DNA of 47,214 nucleotides, from assembly GCA_964371555.1 (NCBI GenBank), contig CAYJMQ010000010.1, forward strand, positions 1 to 47,214, read 5' to 3'. Origin of the DNA: CAYJMQ01 sp964371555. GTDB lineage: Bacteria; Bdellovibrionota; JACOXK01; 2-02-FULL-40-11. The notes below the pieces were generated by a model. The model was not told the origin of the DNA, searched no databases, and saw nothing but the letters and a program-made list of their open reading frames with translations. Made by a program: the position numbers and the translations under genes. Each line of letters starts with the position of its first letter. Within the stretch, counting starts at the first letter, position 1. Of this stretch, positions 1 through 8,707 are shown piece after piece.

Positions 1-1694
1 TTTGTCAGGATATTTAAGAAAACCTGATTGATTTGACTTGGATAACAGCTGACTTTTGGGAGTTTCCCATATTCCTTGTGGACGGTAATTCTGTTTTTGA
101 GTTCGCTCGTGAGCAGCTTGAGCGTGTTTTCGAGCCCATCGTGCAGATCGACTTCTTTGATTTCAGCCTCATCAAGGCGTGAAAAATTTCTAAGTCCCAC
201 AACGATCTCTTTTGTCCGCTGGGTTCCATCGAGACTGCTCTGAATGATGTTATCGATATCCTTCAAAATAAAATCAAAATTGAGATTCTTTTTTAATTCT
301 TCTATTTTTTTCTGCGCTGTTTTTGGAAGTTTGGGGATCTCTTCATTCAGTCTCTTCATCATTTCATGGATCTTTGGCATGTAGTCTTTGAGATGAGAGA
401 TATTGCTATAGGTATAGCCTATCGGATTATTGAGTTCATGCGCGATGCCGGCCACGAGTTGACCGAGTGACACCATTTTCGAAGTATGAATCAGCTGAGC
501 CTGCGTGTTTTTAAGTTCTTCATTGGTTTTATGAAGCTGTTCAACCTTTGATTCAAGCTCTTTTCTCGCTTTAAGCAGTGAGCCGGACATGGCATTGAAA
601 GAATTAACCAGCTTTCCAATCTCCTGCATCGGGGGAACTGCGACGGGGCGCTCAATCCCTTTTTCAATGTCTTGCGTTGCAAGGAGAAGCTGATCGATCG
701 GGCGAAGGAGCTGGCTTGAGGCAACGCGCGTAAAAAGAATTACGATAATGGTGAGCCCAAAAGAGATTAAAATAAAAATATTTCTGATTCCGGAGAGGGT
801 TTTGTCGGTATTGGCGCGTGAGACAAGGATCGACAGATAGCCAAAAGGTTTACCGTCCTCCTGAAAGAGTCCCTTTGTCATCATGAGGTAGTTTTCATCT
901 TTCACTTCGATGCGGGAGATAATTTTTTCGTATTTTTTTTCCGGGTATCGAAATGACCTCTCTTTTGCGAGTGAGAAAGTGGAAATCAGGAGTTGAAAAT
1001 TTGGATCGAGAAGACAAATATCGAGCCCTGTTCTTGCCTTGGTTCCCAAGCTGTAGTAGCGATCCAATAAAACGGTTTCTTTCATAATGCCAATTGTTTT
1101 TCCGGCGAGTTTCATCGTTGTAAAACAGTCGATTGAAAAACCGACATGGGGATGCGGGAGTTTTGCAATGATTTGCCTCTGTTCTGTCAGCTGTTCAAGA
1201 ATGGCAGGGGGGAGGTTCTGATATTCTCTTGGGAGCTGGGCCCCTTCCCCCAACCGTTTTGGGGAAACAGAAAGAAGATGCCTTCCCGATTCATCGAAAT
1301 AGCTGATCCGGTCGGTGATATAGTTTTCAATAATGCTTTGAGTTACATTCTCTAACGTCGATTTTCGATCTTGTCTCGTCTGGCGGACGAGATTCATCAG
1401 ATAAAAGTCATTCGCGTGTCGTAATCCCCCTATGCGAAGTTTTTCTTCGACATCGATCAACTCGAGATCGATTCCTTTTTCAAAGGCGCTGAGCCGTTTC
1501 AAAAGCTCATCGTTCATTCGTTGATTGAAGAGGTAGGAGGTATAGGAGACAATGATAAGCAAAGGAATCAACGCAAAGAGGATAAACCAAAGTGATAACG
1601 CGCTCTTTAAAGATGCCACGGGATCAAAACGGCCGATCTTTCGCGGGATTCCTTTCAGCCAGTCTAAAACAGCCTTTCTTTTTGGGGGTTTCAT
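1..1694 (-). CDS. Membrane sensor histidine kinase (3' end cut by window edge)
   Basis: The reading frame runs without a stop from an ATG at 1694 to the left edge, giving about 564 residues. There is an N-terminal membrane segment near residues 30-52, an extracytoplasmic sensor region of about 250 residues resembling a Cache-type fold, and a second membrane segment with ILISFGLTIIVILF. A HAMP-like linker and a coiled coil follow, then the phosphoacceptor H-box AGIAHELNNPIGY with His near residue 419. The visible N-box begins at INQVFLNIL, and the rest of the ATPase domain lies outside the window. The H-box with NNPIGY fits kinases of the NtrB/DctB/RsbA-like branch (HisKA plus HATPase_c). It is divergent from radC, with a 69-bp gap. 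No partner regulator is visible, and the ligand cannot be read from sequence. Confidence 0.88.
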   Translation of the reverse strand, partial: MKPPKRKAVLDWLKGIPRKIGRFDPVASLKSALSLWFILFALIPLLIIVSYTSYLFNQRMNDELLKRLSAFEKGIDLELIDVEEKLRIGGLRHANDFYLMNLVRQTRQDRKSTLENVTQSIIENYITDRISYFDESGRHLLSVSPKRLGEGAQLPREYQNLPPAILEQLTEQRQIIAKLPHPHVGFSIDCFTTMKLAGKTIGIMKETVLLDRYYSLGTKARTGLDICLLDPNFQLLISTFSLAKERSFRYPEKKYEKIISRIEVKDENYLMMTKGLFQEDGKPFGYLSILVSRANTDKTLSGIRNIFILISFGLTIIVILFTRVASSQLLRPIDQLLLATQDIEKGIERPVAVPPMQEIGKLVNSFNAMSGSLLKARKELESKVEQLHKTNEELKNTQAQLIHTSKMVSLGQLVAGIAHELNNPIGYTYSNISHLKDYMPKIHEMMKRLNEEIPKLPKTAQKKIEELKKNLNFDFILKDIDNIIQSSLDGTQRTKEIVVGLRNFSRLDEAEIKEVDLHDGLENTLKLLTSELKNRITVHKEYGKLPKVSCYPSQINQVFLNILT

Positions 1695-1763
1695 CAATTC
1701 GTTATCGGGGTTTTTTAAGAAGATATTAAGTGTGGTACGCCAGTTGCTATGGATCTTTAAAAG

Positions 1764-2252
1764 ATGATGACAGAGGTCAACCAGCTTACGGATGAAGCGC
1801 TTTTGAAGCTTGCGTATCGTGTAGGTGATGAAATCGATAGCAGGTGGCGGACGACAGGGGGTCAGGAATCGGTCCGATTTAAGGATTGTCAGACCGTTTT
1901 TCTCCACTTCCATTATCGTTTATGGGCAAAGCCTCAGGAGCATCTCTTCGCTCTCTTTTTGGACCACCAAAATCATCTGCTTGAAGAGCGCCTCATTACG
2001 CTGGGGACCGTAGATGCGAGCCTCATTCATGCGCGCGAGGTCTTTGCGCCGGCCATTGAAAAAAGGGCATCTTCTGTTATTTTGGCGCACAATCACCCGA
2101 GCGGGCTGGCTGCGCCAAGTGTACAGGATCTTTTGGTAACAAAGCGCTTGAAAAAAGTCGGAAAGTTGATAGGGATTACACTTCTGGATCACCTTATTAT
2201 TGGTAAAAATCAGTATTACAGTGATAGTTTAAAACGAATGGTCTATTTATGA
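1764..2252 (+). CDS. radC: RadC-like JAB/MPN+ domain protein, short form
   Basis: This 162-residue protein contains the RadC/UPF0758 metalloprotease-like JAB signature. The HNHPSG motif sits near residue 93 and is followed by PSVQD, where the metal-binding H-x-H...D pattern is expected. Family members are usually about 220 residues with an N-terminal helix-hairpin-helix region. That region is essentially missing here and the JAB domain starts soon after the N-terminus. The biochemical role of RadC is unsettled, and the old DNA-repair label is not well supported in the literature. Two adjacent ATG codons (1764 and 1767) are possible starts. The stop overlaps the ATG of the next gene as ATGA, so the two are probably translated together. 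Confidence 0.85.
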   Translation: MMTEVNQLTDEALLKLAYRVGDEIDSRWRTTGGQESVRFKDCQTVFLHFHYRLWAKPQEHLFALFLDHQNHLLEERLITLGTVDASLIHAREVFAPAIEKRASSVILAHNHPSGLAAPSVQDLLVTKRLKKVGKLIGITLLDHLIIGKNQYYSDSLKRMVYL

Positions 2253-3016
2253 ACCCAAAACTCCGTGACACGATTTTATTTGTTTCCGATCTGCACCTGA
2301 AAGGGCTTGATGATCCAAGACAAGAGGCGTTTGTGAGCTGGCTCGAAGAAAAAGCCCCTCATCTCTCGCGTCTGGTTATCGGCGGCGATCTTTTCGATGT
2401 TTGGATCGGTTTTAAAGATGTTGGCTATTATCATTATCTTTCTGTGCTCGAGGCTTTCAGGAAACTTAAAAAACAGGGGGTTGAAATCGATTATATTGAA
2501 GGGAACCACGATTTTTTTCTCGGCCCCTTTTTTACGGATATCTTAAAGGCAAATATCTTTGAAAGAGAGGCTGTTTATTATTTCAATGGTTGTAAGGTTT
2601 TGGTCACCCATGGCGATCTTCTAAATACAAGAGATGTGGGTTATCAATTGCTTAGGCTTTTTTTCAGGAGTCTCCCTTTTCAATGGCTGATAAAAATGAC
2701 CCCCCCCTCCTGGATTTGGACGATTGGACAAAAGCTTTCTCATCTTTCCCGCTCCCGCCAAAAAGAGGGATCTCAGGAAAAAATAGTTTCGCTTTATAGA
2801 AAGCTTGCGGAAGAGAAGTTCAGGCGATCCCCCGATCTGGATATTTTAATTGCGGGGCACAATCATTTCCCGGATCATTATTCCTTTGAGTCCACCGGTA
2901 AAAAAAGAAGTTATTTTAATCTGGGCGACTGGGTTAAACATTTTACCTATCTGGAATATCGGGAAGGGGAGTTTTCGCTTAGAAAATATTGCTTTACACC
3001 CCGAAATGAAAACTGA
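2249..3016 (+). CDS. lpxH: UDP-2,3-diacylglucosamine diphosphatase-like metallophosphoesterase
   Basis: The 255-residue protein is a calcineurin-like metallophosphoesterase. Its motifs are in order: SDLHL (residues 13-17), GDLFDVW, EGNHDFF, THGDLLNTRD and AGHNH. The spacing and the THGD..NTRDVGYQ stretch match LpxH, which removes UMP from UDP-2,3-diacylglucosamine to give lipid X at the inner membrane during lipid A synthesis. LpxH usually has GNRD where this protein has GNHD, so it may be an LpxH2-like or paralogous form. It starts inside the radC stop (ATGA). An LpxH-type enzyme supports an outer membrane with lipid A. The fold assignment is firm and the exact substrate is inferred. Confidence 0.8.
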   Translation: MNPKLRDTILFVSDLHLKGLDDPRQEAFVSWLEEKAPHLSRLVIGGDLFDVWIGFKDVGYYHYLSVLEAFRKLKKQGVEIDYIEGNHDFFLGPFFTDILKANIFEREAVYYFNGCKVLVTHGDLLNTRDVGYQLLRLFFRSLPFQWLIKMTPPSWIWTIGQKLSHLSRSRQKEGSQEKIVSLYRKLAEEKFRRSPDLDILIAGHNHFPDHYSFESTGKKRSYFNLGDWVKHFTYLEYREGEFSLRKYCFTPRNEN

Positions 3017-3081
3017 TAAATTAGAGTAAAGCGTACTTATAAACCAGAAACAATTTAGCCTTTTCTACCTAAGGAGGCGTA

Positions 3082-5151
3082 ATGACAGACCCCAGGCGTC
3101 AGTTCATTACCCTGGTTCAGGATCTTCAGCAAAAAGAGCAATATCAAAATCTTAGCTGGACCGGCGCTTTTCAGGATTACCTTGATATCATTAAAGAAAA
3201 CCCTGCCCCGACGCGTACAGCCTTTCAGCGTATGTACGATATGATCGTATCTCACGGCACAAAAGAATATGTGGAAAATCGAAAAAGGATTATTCACTAC
3301 AACTTTTTTGACGATGCCGGCCATGGCGGGAAAGACGCGCTTTTTGGGCTCGAGATTTCGCTGATGCGGCTCGTCAATGTTTTTAAATCGGCCGCCCGGT
3401 TTTATGGGGCGGAGCGGCGCATTATTTTGCTTCACGGACCTGTCGGGGGGGCAAAGAGCACGATCTGCCGTCTTCTGAAACGGGGTCTTGAGAATTATTC
3501 AAAAACGCCGGAGGGGGCGCTCTACACATTTTCTTGGCATGACGGGGGGGAGGATTGGGTTCGAAAAGGGCTTTTAGGGGGAGCTGAAACGTTTCCCTGT
3601 CCAATGCATGAAGATCCCCTTCGAATGATTCCGGAAGAATTTCAGGATAAGTCTCTTCAGGAGTTAAACAGAGGGATCAAATCGGGATATAAAATTCAAA
3701 TGGATGGCGTGCTTTGTCCCCCCTGCCGTTTTATTTTTAAAGAGCTGCTTAAACACCATGCGGGCGACTGGAACAAACTTCTCAAACATATCAGAGTCCA
3801 ACGGCTTATTCTCTCAGAGAAAGATCGTGTCGGAATTGGAACGTTCCAACCCAAAGATGAAAAGAATCAGGATTCCACGGAACTGACCGGCGATATCAAT
3901 TACCGAAAGATTGCGATTTATGGATCTGATTCCGATCCGCGCGCATTTAATTTTGATGGGGAGTTTAATATCGCCAATCGGGGGATGGTTGAGTTCATTG
4001 AAATTTTGAAACTCGATACGGCATTTCTCTACGACCTTCTCGGAGCGACTCAGGAACACAAAATCAAGCCGAAGAAATTTGCGCAAACGGATATTGACGA
4101 AGTGATTATCGGGCATACCAATGAACCGGAATTTAAAAGATTTCAGAGCAATGAGTATATGGAGGCGTTGAGAGACCGCACAATTAAAATTGATATCCCC
4201 TATATTACAAAACTGAACGCGGAGACGATGATTTATGAACGCGATTTTAACCAGGAAAAAATCCGCGGAAAGCATATTGCGCCCCACACGATCGAGATGG
4301 CCGCCATGTGGGCTGTGCTGACGCGGCTGGAAGTTCCCAAAAAAGCGAATCTTTCACTGCTCCAGAAGCTCAAACTCTACAATGGAAAGATATTTCCAGG
4401 CTATACCGAAGAAAATGTGAAAGAGCTTCGCAAAGAAACGATGCGGGAGGGGCTCAACGGAATATCACCCCGATATATTCAGGACAAGATTTCAAACGCG
4501 ATTGTCAATGAAGAGGCAGAATGTGTGAATCCGTTCATGGTTTTATCCGAGCTTCAGAAGGGGCTCAGGCATCATGTGCTTGTGTCGAGCGAAGATCAGC
4601 GCAGGCGTTATGACGAGCTATTGGGAATTGTAAGGCTTGAGTACGAGGAGATGATCAAAAATGAGGTTCAGCGGGCGGTAAGCACCGATGACGAATCGGT
4701 TGCCAGGCTTTGTTCGAATTATATCGACAGTGTGAAGGCCTATATTCAAAAGGAGAAGGTCAGCTATACAGGCCAATATGAAGATGCCGATGAGCGTCTG
4801 ATGAGATCGATAGAAGAGAAGATCGATATTCCGGAGAGCCGAAAAGACGATTTCAGGCGTGAAATTATGAATTATATCTCTTCGCTCGCGAAGGAAGATA
4901 AAATATTTGATTATAAAACGAACGATCGCCTGCGTCGGGCGCTGGAGTCGAAGCTCTTCGAGGATCAAAAGGACACCATTCGTTTGTCTACGCTTGCCTC
5001 GCGTGTGGTTGATCCGGGAACACAGGAACGCATTGATGTGGTCAAAAGCAGACTGATTAAAAATTTTGGCTATTGTGAAATCTGCTCGACGGATGTTCTC
5101 AATTACGTTGCCAGTATTTTTGCCCGCGGAGATATGCGGAGAGCTTCGTGA
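3082..5151 (+). CDS. prkA: PrkA-family serine protein kinase / AAA+ protein
   Basis: The 689-residue protein matches PrkA (E. coli YeaG). The Walker A-like motif GPVGGAKST is at residues 119-127, inside an AAA+ core. A PrkA C-terminal kinase-like domain follows, with helical, charged sequence in the last 250 residues. The family is about 640 residues, so this copy is slightly long. PrkA proteins act in nutrient-starvation and sporulation-type stress responses; some members have been proposed to be AAA+ proteases rather than kinases. A perfect ribosome site AAGGAGG lies at 3071-3077, just before the ATG. It is first in an overlapping triad with yeaH (stop TGA 5149-5151, next start GTG 5148) and spoVR, the arrangement seen in many proteobacteria. 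Confidence 0.95.
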   Translation: MTDPRRQFITLVQDLQQKEQYQNLSWTGAFQDYLDIIKENPAPTRTAFQRMYDMIVSHGTKEYVENRKRIIHYNFFDDAGHGGKDALFGLEISLMRLVNVFKSAARFYGAERRIILLHGPVGGAKSTICRLLKRGLENYSKTPEGALYTFSWHDGGEDWVRKGLLGGAETFPCPMHEDPLRMIPEEFQDKSLQELNRGIKSGYKIQMDGVLCPPCRFIFKELLKHHAGDWNKLLKHIRVQRLILSEKDRVGIGTFQPKDEKNQDSTELTGDINYRKIAIYGSDSDPRAFNFDGEFNIANRGMVEFIEILKLDTAFLYDLLGATQEHKIKPKKFAQTDIDEVIIGHTNEPEFKRFQSNEYMEALRDRTIKIDIPYITKLNAETMIYERDFNQEKIRGKHIAPHTIEMAAMWAVLTRLEVPKKANLSLLQKLKLYNGKIFPGYTEENVKELRKETMREGLNGISPRYIQDKISNAIVNEEAECVNPFMVLSELQKGLRHHVLVSSEDQRRRYDELLGIVRLEYEEMIKNEVQRAVSTDDESVARLCSNYIDSVKAYIQKEKVSYTGQYEDADERLMRSIEEKIDIPESRKDDFRREIMNYISSLAKEDKIFDYKTNDRLRRALESKLFEDQKDTIRLSTLASRVVDPGTQERIDVVKSRLIKNFGYCEICSTDVLNYVASIFARGDMRRAS

Positions 5152-6260
5152 TTCTTAAAATCGACCAGGATTATAATCGCTTCAAGGATATCATTAAGGG
5201 AAAGATTCGTCAGAATCTCAAAAAATACATTTCAAAGGGGGAGCTCATCGGGAGCCAGGGAAAAAACTTTATCACGATCCCGCTTCCGAGGGTGGAAATT
5301 CCAAAATTTCGTTACGCGATGGAACAGATGGGGGGGATCGGCCAGGGGGAGGGTGAGATTGGCACGATTATCGGGAAATCAGATCAGGAGGGGAAAGAGG
5401 GATCGACGCGGGCCGGAAATATCTCAAGCGATCATCTCTTGGAAGTCGAGGTGAGTATCGATGAGCTTGCGCATATGATGGCCGAAGAGCTTCATTTGCC
5501 GCGCATACAGCCTAAAGGCAGAGGGACCGTGATGCATGTGTCGAACCGCTATTCGACAATTCGCGCTAATGGCTCTGAGGCGCTCAGGCACTTTAAAAGA
5601 ACCTATAAAGAAGCGCTCAAAAGGGAGATCATGAGTTCGCAATACAATCCGGATAACCCTGTGATTATTCCTCTCAAAAGGGATAAGCGCTATCGCTTCT
5701 GGAAATCGACGCCCCGTCCCGAATACAGCGCGGCCATCATCTATATTATGGATGTTTCAGGATCGATGGGGGATGAGCAGAAAGAGATTGTCCGGATTGA
5801 ATCGTTCTGGATCGACACTTGGCTTCGCTCTCAATACGATAATATTGAATGTCGTTATGTGATTCATGACGCGCAGGCAAAAGAGGTCGACCAGAAAACT
5901 TTTTATCATACGCGGGAATCAGGGGGGACGCTCATCTCTTCAGCCTATAAAATCACCCGCGATCTGATTGAATCCGAATATGCGAATGACGACTGGAATC
6001 TGTATATTTTTCATTTTTCTGATGGAGATAACTGGTCTGGCGAAGACACAAAGCTCTGTATTGATCTCCTGAAACATCATCTTTTAATGAAGGTAAATCT
6101 TTTTTGTTATGGCCAGGTAGAGAGCCGTTACGGGAGCGGGCAGTTTATCAAGGATCTTCGCGAGGCATTTCCAAAAGCGGATAAAATGATTACCTCAAAA
6201 ATTGATGATAAAGAAGCGATCTATAAATCGATCAAGGAATTTTTGGGGACGGGGAAGTGA
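5148..6260 (+). CDS. yeaH: YeaH/DUF444 family protein with VWA-like domain
   Basis: The 370-residue protein belongs to the YeaH/YhbH (DUF444) family. A basic, disordered N-terminal part is followed by a von Willebrand A-type fold. The MIDAS-like DVSGSMGDEQ stretch is near residues 202-211, with a later HFSDGDNW segment. The family always travels with PrkA, and its role is thought to be scaffolding or regulation of the PrkA/SpoVR stress module; no enzymatic reaction is known. The start is GTG at 5148 inside the prkA stop, and the stop overlaps the spoVR GTG (6257). This indicates strict translational coupling of all three genes. Confidence 0.93.
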   Translation: MILKIDQDYNRFKDIIKGKIRQNLKKYISKGELIGSQGKNFITIPLPRVEIPKFRYAMEQMGGIGQGEGEIGTIIGKSDQEGKEGSTRAGNISSDHLLEVEVSIDELAHMMAEELHLPRIQPKGRGTVMHVSNRYSTIRANGSEALRHFKRTYKEALKREIMSSQYNPDNPVIIPLKRDKRYRFWKSTPRPEYSAAIIYIMDVSGSMGDEQKEIVRIESFWIDTWLRSQYDNIECRYVIHDAQAKEVDQKTFYHTRESGGTLISSAYKITRDLIESEYANDDWNLYIFHFSDGDNWSGEDTKLCIDLLKHHLLMKVNLFCYGQVESRYGSGQFIKDLREAFPKADKMITSKIDDKEAIYKSIKEFLGTGK

Positions 6261-7573
6261 GCCTTAAAGGCAAAATTCATGACATTCGTAAAAACATCGA
6301 AACGTGGGCCCGCGAGCATGGTCTCGATTTTTTCGATACGGTTTTTGAACTTGTCGACGCGGATCAACTGAACGAAATCGCGGCTTACAGTGGATTTCCG
6401 ACACGCTACCCTCATTGGCGGTTTGGGATGGAATTTGATCATCTTTCGAAAGGCTATGACTATGGATTTCAAAAAATCTACGAGCTCGTGATCAACACGA
6501 ACCCCTGTTACGCGTATCTCATGCGCTCAAACAGTCTCGTCGATCACAAGATTGTGATTGCCCATGTCTTTGCGCATGCCGATTTTTTTAAAAACAACGA
6601 CTGGTTTAAGGATACAGACCGGAAGATGATCGATATCATGGGGAATCACGCCACGAAGGTCCGCTCCTATTGTGAGCGGCACGGCTATGAAACCGTAGAG
6701 GCGTTCATCGATGGCTGTCTCTCTATTGAAGCGCTCATCGATGTCTATCATCCTTATCAGAAAGGGGCCCCAATCACGAAGGATATGATCGGCTTTCTTG
6801 CGGAACACGCGCCGCTTGAAGATTGGCAGAGGGATGTTCTGGCCATTGTGCGAAAGGAAGCCTACTATTTCGCGCCGCAGGGGCAGACAAAAATTCTAAA
6901 TGAAGGATGGGCCACCTATTGGCACCTGAAGATTCTTACGGAAAAGGCGCTCAAAGACGCGGAGGTGATCGATTTTGCGGATCATCACGCCGCGGTTGTT
7001 GAATCGAGGTTGGGCCACATGAATCCCTATAGATTGGGACTCGAGCTTTTTCGGGACATTGAATATCGGTGGGATACCGGAAAATTCGGGAAAGAGTTTG
7101 AAGAGTGCGACGACATGAATAAGAGAAGGGAATGGAATCAGAAACTGGGGAAGGGGAGAGAGAAGATATTTGAGGTGAGAAAACATTATAATGATCTGAC
7201 CTTCATCGATGAATTCCTGACACCGGAATTTTGTGAACGGCAAAAGTTATTTGTCTATGCGTATAACAAACGGAATGGGGCGTACGAAATTTTTGATCGT
7301 GATTTTAAAAAAGTGAAGGATAAGCTTCTCTTTTCACTGACCAATTTTGGCCAGCCGATTGTTTCCGTGCTTGAGGGGAATTATCAGGGGGAGGGGCATC
7401 TCTATCTTCTTCATGAACATCATGGGGTCGATCTCAAATTTCCGGAGGCCAAAGAGGTCATGGAGCGCGTTTTCTCCCTCTGGAAAAAACCAATCCATCT
7501 CGAAACCCGCATCAACGGCGAGAAACGCCTGCTGACCTATAATGGGCGGGAGCATCTCGAAAAGGCGATCTAG
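6257..7573 (+). CDS. spoVR: SpoVR-family protein (YcgB-like)
   Basis: The 438-residue protein matches the SpoVR/YcgB family. It shows the acidic and histidine-rich core typical of the family: CYAYLMRSNS, IVIAHVFAHADFFKNNDWF, ILNEGWATYWH and NPYRLGLELFRDIEYRW. These segments include conserved His/Glu residues of the kind that bind metal. In Bacillus SpoVR is needed for normal spore cortex formation; in Gram-negative bacteria it belongs to the prkA-yeaH stress module. It starts with GTG at 6257 overlapping the yeaH stop. Its end faces the convergent gene at 7579-7995, with only 5 bp between the stop codons. Biochemical function is unknown. Confidence 0.94.
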   Translation: MSLKGKIHDIRKNIETWAREHGLDFFDTVFELVDADQLNEIAAYSGFPTRYPHWRFGMEFDHLSKGYDYGFQKIYELVINTNPCYAYLMRSNSLVDHKIVIAHVFAHADFFKNNDWFKDTDRKMIDIMGNHATKVRSYCERHGYETVEAFIDGCLSIEALIDVYHPYQKGAPITKDMIGFLAEHAPLEDWQRDVLAIVRKEAYYFAPQGQTKILNEGWATYWHLKILTEKALKDAEVIDFADHHAAVVESRLGHMNPYRLGLELFRDIEYRWDTGKFGKEFEECDDMNKRREWNQKLGKGREKIFEVRKHYNDLTFIDEFLTPEFCERQKLFVYAYNKRNGAYEIFDRDFKKVKDKLLFSLTNFGQPIVSVLEGNYQGEGHLYLLHEHHGVDLKFPEAKEVMERVFSLWKKPIHLETRINGEKRLLTYNGREHLEKAI

Positions 7574-7578
7574 ATCAA

Positions 7579-7995
7579 TCACTTGCTCTTTTTACAAAGA
7601 GCTTCCAATCGAGAGTTGAAAATAAATCCGATATATTTTGAACCCCTTTCGGCACGGGCTGCGCCCACTCTGGCGGGTTGGTTGGGAGCCAATAAGCTTA
7701 ATTCAAGCTGGGGTTCGCCGCCATCTGTTATCTCAGAAAGGCGAAGTCCCCAGTGTTTTGCTTCCCATCTCATGTCAAACTCATGTTGTGGTTTTTCCCG
7801 GCGACCGAATTCTGCGGGTTGCGCATTGACTTGGACTTCTATGTTTTCGACATCAACCTCCGCTATCACCCCGTCCATATTTTCAAAGGAGCCTATCACG
7901 TGACAAGAATATCGATCCGCGGCAAAACCAGCGCTTGCGCTTGCAAAAACGACCAGATACGTAAGAGTTATAAATAGTCTTTTAGAATGGTTCAT
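7579..7995 (-). CDS. Small secreted protein of unknown function
   Basis: I do not recognise this family. The chosen start is the ATG at 7995 because AAGGAGG sits 6 bases upstream of it; this gives 138 residues. The N-terminus is a clear Sec signal peptide: basic NHSKR, a hydrophobic LFITLTYLVVFASASA run, and probable cleavage after AGFAA. The mature part is about 112 residues with two cysteines, one near each end (RYSCH and EALCKK), which could form a disulfide. It has several beta-like stretches, so it may be a small periplasmic or outer-membrane-associated domain. It converges on spoVR. On the minus strand a TTGACA lies at 8040-8045, but no convincing -10 follows. Confidence 0.7.
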   Translation of the reverse strand: MNHSKRLFITLTYLVVFASASAGFAADRYSCHVIGSFENMDGVIAEVDVENIEVQVNAQPAEFGRREKPQHEFDMRWEAKHWGLRLSEITDGGEPQLELSLLAPNQPARVGAARAERGSKYIGFIFNSRLEALCKKSK

Positions 7996-8124
7996 TATTC
8001 CTCCTTGTAAGGGATCTAACAATCGCGTTTATGATGGTATGTCAATAGGGAATAACATTGAAAATAACGTTGTAAAGACCTTGACAAGCGCGATATAAAA
8101 ATTCCCAAACGAGTGTTCCAAGAA
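7996..8124. other. Intergenic region upstream of the tRNA fragment
   Basis: No coding potential is seen. It separates the small secreted protein (minus) from the truncated tRNA (plus). Two exact TTGACA hexamers are present, at 8040-8045 (minus strand) and 8081-8086 (plus strand). The plus-strand copy is about 40 bases before the tRNA fragment and could be the -35 element of the original tRNA promoter. The expected -10 position has only a poor match, so neither promoter is secure. Confidence 0.4.
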
Positions 8125-8161
8125 GGGCGATTAGCTCAGCGGTAGAGCGCTGCCTTCACAC
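8125..8161 (+). repeat. Truncated tRNA-Val 5' half; left copy of a 37-bp direct repeat
   Basis: These 37 bases are identical to the first 37 bases of the intact tRNA-Val at 9190. They cover the 5' acceptor strand, the D arm, the anticodon 5' stem and the anticodon loop TTCACAC. The match then stops abruptly. The bases before each copy also differ. The fragment cannot fold into a tRNA because the 3' half is absent. The break at the anticodon loop is a position that site-specific integrases often use, so this is best read as one boundary of an inserted segment. Confidence 0.85.
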
Positions 8162-8345
8162 TTCTAACAGAGACAAAAAACTAACATTGTGATTTCACGT
8201 CAGATTTCCTATTATTCAGACGGTAAAATAACAAAAATAGCATTCCATTCATTGTTATTAATTGCATCTATTTTGATGAATTTTACTATAAAGTGTGACA
8301 ATTTGGTGACAGTAAAAAGAATACATCATTTTTTTTAGTCTAGGA

Positions 8346-8374
8346 TTGACAATGTCCTGAATTTGAGACATAAT
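8346..8374 (+). promoter_or_regulatory. Sigma-70-type promoter of the toxin-antitoxin operon
   Basis: TTGACA (8346-8351), a 17-bp spacer, and CATAAT (8369-8374) form a near-consensus promoter. The expected transcription start falls at about 8381, which is the A of the toxin ATG. The toxin message would therefore be leaderless. Confidence 0.7.
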
Positions 8375-8380
8375 AGCAAA

Positions 8381-8707
8381 ATGAAACCCCTTGAGTTTCA
8401 CCCAAAAGCATTGGCTTTTATACGAAATTTGCCAGTGAGTCTTCGCAAACAAATAGGGGAGGCATTGAGGGATATTCAAAAGGGGCTTTTGCCTGGTATG
8501 CCCCTTAACAAACCCATGCCAAGTGTGGCTCCAGGCGTTTATGAACTGAGGGTAAAAGATGAAACAAAAAAAGTTCGTATCTTTTATATTACAAAACTTG
8601 CTCATGCTATTTTGGTATTTCATGCATTTGAAAAGAAAACAAAAAAAACTCCCAAGCAGGAAATTAAATTGGGGAAACAACGCATGAAGGAGATGGTATA
8701 TGGCTAA
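8381..8707 (+). CDS. higB: HigB/RelE-type toxin (phage-derived Gp49-like family)
   Basis: The 108-residue protein has the pattern of the Gp49-like/HigB toxin family, a RelE-fold mRNA interferase. It shows an N-terminal MKPLEF start, LPVSLRKQIGEALRDIQ helices, PGVYELRVKDETKKVRIFYI strands, and the family tail VFHAFEKKTKKTPKQEI. Toxins of this type cleave mRNA at the ribosome and are neutralised by the partner antitoxin. I chose ATG 8381 because family members begin at this point and because a frame-compatible ATG at 8363 lies inside the promoter. The stop (TAA 8705-8707) overlaps the antitoxin start by 8 bp. Toxin-first order is typical of higBA. Confidence 0.85.
   Translation: MKPLEFHPKALAFIRNLPVSLRKQIGEALRDIQKGLLPGMPLNKPMPSVAPGVYELRVKDETKKVRIFYITKLAHAILVFHAFEKKTKKTPKQEIKLGKQRMKEMVYG

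Noticed and set aside
3814..4287. 157-residue antisense frame in prkA
   Set aside because: It lies wholly inside the recognised PrkA coding sequence and has no family features.
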